A DNA stretch of 15,086 nt, taken from an uncultured Clostridia bacterium. Its GTDB lineage: Bacteria; Bacillota_I; Bacilli_A; RFN20; CAG-288. Location: assembly GCA_900313465.1 (NCBI GenBank), contig OMRU01000010.1:1-15086 (forward strand), written 5' to 3'. Below, in pieces: positions 13,961 through 15,086 of this stretch (the stretch's first letter is position 1; each line of letters starts with the position of its first letter). The notes under the pieces were generated by a model. It did not search any database. It saw only the letters and a program-made list of their open reading frames with translations, and was not told the DNA's origin. A program made the translations under genes and the position numbers.

Positions 13961-14007
13961 ATTGTGAAACATTGTACCACCTATCATACAGGCGATAAAG
14001 GAGAAAT

Positions 14008-14619
14008 ATGATGAATATTTGGCACGACATGAATCCAAAACAGATTACCCCGGAATTATTCACCGCGGTCATTGAGATTCCAAAGAGTTCAAGTTGTAAG
14101 TACGAACTTGATAAACATACCGGTCTGATCAAACTCGACCGCGTCTTATATTCCGCTACCTACTATCCAGCAAACTATGGCTTTATTCCACTTACCTTTG
14201 CTCAGGATAACGACCCACTTGATGTTCTTGTCTTATGTCAGGAACCTCTTGTTCCACTTTGTGAAGTCGACGCTCGTCCAATCGGTATGGTCAGAATGGT
14301 CGACCAGGGATATATCGATGATAAGATTGTCGCGGTTGCCATCAACGACCCATTCTATTCCAACTTCAAGGACATCAGCGAGCTTCCTAGCTTTGTCGGA
14401 AATGAAATCAGACACTTCTTCCGCGTCTATAAGAATCTAGAAGGAAAACAAACTAACGTCACTTCCATCAAGTCTGCTGCGGAAGCCATCTCTGTCATCA
14501 AGGCTTCTATGAAGGCTTATAAGGAATATCGTTTCGGTGAATTCAAGGCTTATAAACCTGCCTATAAGGAAGGGGAAGCTATCACGGAAAACAAAGAAGC
14601 TGAAAAGGTCTTTGATTAA
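14008..14619 (+). CDS. ppa: Inorganic pyrophosphatase, family I
   Basis: This soluble enzyme hydrolyses pyrophosphate to two phosphates and pulls biosynthetic reactions forward in the cytoplasm. The 203-residue sequence carries the signature D67-N-D69-P-L-D72. Aligned by eye to E. coli PPase, all active-site residues are present: E23, K31, E33, R45, Y53, Y57, D67, D69, D72, D99, D104, K106, Y141 and K142. A lysine- and glutamate-rich tail of about 20 residues extends past the core. AAAGGAG precedes two adjacent ATGs at 14008 and 14011; spacing slightly favours the second. It is a single-gene unit ended by a strong terminator. Many Bacillota carry the unrelated family II Mn enzyme instead, so having family I is mildly informative for placement. 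Confidence 0.97.
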   Translation: MMNIWHDMNPKQITPELFTAVIEIPKSSSCKYELDKHTGLIKLDRVLYSATYYPANYGFIPLTFAQDNDPLDVLVLCQEPLVPLCEVDARPIGMVRMVDQGYIDDKIVAVAINDPFYSNFKDISELPSFVGNEIRHFFRVYKNLEGKQTNVTSIKSAAEAISVIKASMKAYKEYRFGEFKAYKPAYKEGEAITENKEAEKVFD

Positions 14620-14632
14620 TCGATCTCTTAAG

Positions 14633-14667
14633 ACTGTTTGGAGTATTCCAAGCAGTTTTTTCTTTTT
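14633..14667 (+). terminator. Intrinsic terminator of ppa
   Basis: ACTGTTTGG (14633-14641) pairs with CCAAGCAGT (14648-14656), one G-U pair, across loop AGTATT, followed by TTTTTTCTTTTT. Confidence 0.88.
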
Positions 14668-14678
14668 AAGCGTTATAG

Positions 14679-14707
14679 TTGAAAGGAAAAAGCGGGGTGA
14701 ATATAAT
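14679..14707 (+). promoter_or_regulatory. Promoter of the copper ATPase gene
   Basis: TTGAAA (14679-14684) and TATAAT (14702-14707) are spaced by exactly 17 bp. Transcription would begin near 14714, just before the CsoR-type operator. Confidence 0.85.
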
Positions 14708-14719
14708 AGAGGTATCAAA

Positions 14720-14736
14720 ATACCCCACGGGGGTAT
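14720..14736. promoter_or_regulatory. CsoR-type copper operator
   Basis: ATACCCC-ACG-GGGGTAT is a perfect 7-3-7 inverted repeat. It matches the GC-rich pseudo-palindrome known for CsoR-family copper-sensing repressors upstream of copA in Bacillota. Its position immediately after the start of transcription fits repression relieved by Cu(I). No csoR gene is in the window. Confidence 0.85.
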
Positions 14737-14752
14737 ATTGGTGAGGTAAAAA

Positions 14753-15086
14753 ATGAAAACCAACGAAAAATATAGTATTACCGGAATGAGCTGTGCAAGT
14801 TGCGTTGCTCATGTCGATAAAGCTGTCAGAAAGATTCCTGGTATCAAAGAGGTAAACGTCAACCTTTTGACCAACTCCATGCTGGTCACCTATGAAGATA
14901 ACGTTCATCCTGAAGATATCATCAAGGCTGTCAAAGACGCCGGCTATAATGCAAGTCAGAATCAACCAAGCACCAAGAATCAAGATTCCCGTAATCTAAA
15001 AGAAGAACTTGAGGATAAAGAAACACCAATTCTTGTTAGAAGACTGATTCTTTCCTTGATTCTTCTTGTTCCTCTCTTTTATATCG
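14753..15086 (+). CDS. copA: Copper-translocating P-type ATPase CopA, N-terminal part (runs off window)
   Basis: The first 111 codons are present. Residues ~5-72 are a heavy-metal-associated domain with the metal-binding motif G11-M-S-C14-A-S-C17 and the typical ending IIKAVKDAGYNA. A polar linker (~75-93) and the first hydrophobic helix (RRLILSLILLVPLFYI, ~95-111) follow, the layout of CopA, which exports Cu(I) across the cytoplasmic membrane. The catalytic DKTGT and CPC motifs lie beyond the window. GAGGT ends 6 nt before the ATG. The CsoR operator upstream supports copper rather than another metal. Only a single HMA domain precedes the first helix. Confidence 0.92.
   Translation, partial: MKTNEKYSITGMSCASCVAHVDKAVRKIPGIKEVNVNLLTNSMLVTYEDNVHPEDIIKAVKDAGYNASQNQPSTKNQDSRNLKEELEDKETPILVRRLILSLILLVPLFYI

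Noticed and set aside
13903..14007. Fluoride (crcB-type) riboswitch in the pyrophosphatase leader
   Set aside because: Fluoride riboswitches do control pyrophosphatase genes, but I could not find the conserved pseudoknot elements; only the hairpin and GGCGAT fragment are present.
14437..14983. Long minus-strand open frames opposite ppa and copA
   Set aside because: They lie opposite genes with full conserved motifs and cross the ppa terminator and copA promoter; they are shadows.

Overview
The window looks like chromosomal DNA of a low-to-moderate GC Gram-positive bacterium (Bacillota). Signs are MutS2 rather than MutS/MutL, strong AGGAGG-like ribosome binding sites, TTGAAA/TATAAT promoters, a CsoR-type copper operator and many short intrinsic terminators. 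Gene content (mutS2-uvrC, COG2509 flavoprotein, family I pyrophosphatase, PAS/GGDEF proteins) would fit an Erysipelotrichia-like gut bacterium, but that placement is inference.

Layout. 1-3000: the 3' end of mutS2 (Smr domain only; the rest of the gene is missing and replaced by unrelated sequence with an open minus-strand frame), then uvrC and a small membrane protein in one tight plus-strand run. 3046-3122: tRNA-Pro(GGG) with its own consensus promoter and a strong terminator. 3123-5640: a visibly more AT-rich segment directly behind the tRNA. It holds broken winged-helix gene remnants, tandem repeats, a large palindrome, an 18-bp direct repeat and one intact AAA_14/DUF4143 ATPase, and reads as a decayed genomic island. 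5853-10496: a sensory block with a PAS-GAF protein lacking an output domain (minus), a four-helix membrane protein with a charged tail (minus), and divergently a PAS-GAF-GGDEF-PAS diguanylate cyclase followed after 5 nt by an MmcQ/YjbR-family gene. 10519-11563: two tandem paralogous metallophosphoesterases (minus). 11629-12307: a Cof-type HAD hydrolase split by a single-base frameshift. 12346-13758: a COG2509 FAD-dependent oxidoreductase (minus) with a four-cysteine motif. 14008-14619: family I inorganic pyrophosphatase behind a leader with a terminator-like hairpin. 14753-end: start of a CopA-type copper P-type ATPase behind a perfect CsoR operator.

How the genes work together. uvrC and mutS2 are DNA maintenance genes sharing a transcript. 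The GGDEF protein and its neighbours form a probable c-di-GMP signalling locus. The phosphatase, HAD and oxidoreductase genes are separate small transcription units bounded by convergent bidirectional terminators. The copper ATPase is independently controlled. No complete defence or mobile system is visible. The most unusual parts are the truncated mutS2 junction at the left end and the remnant-rich segment behind the tRNA.
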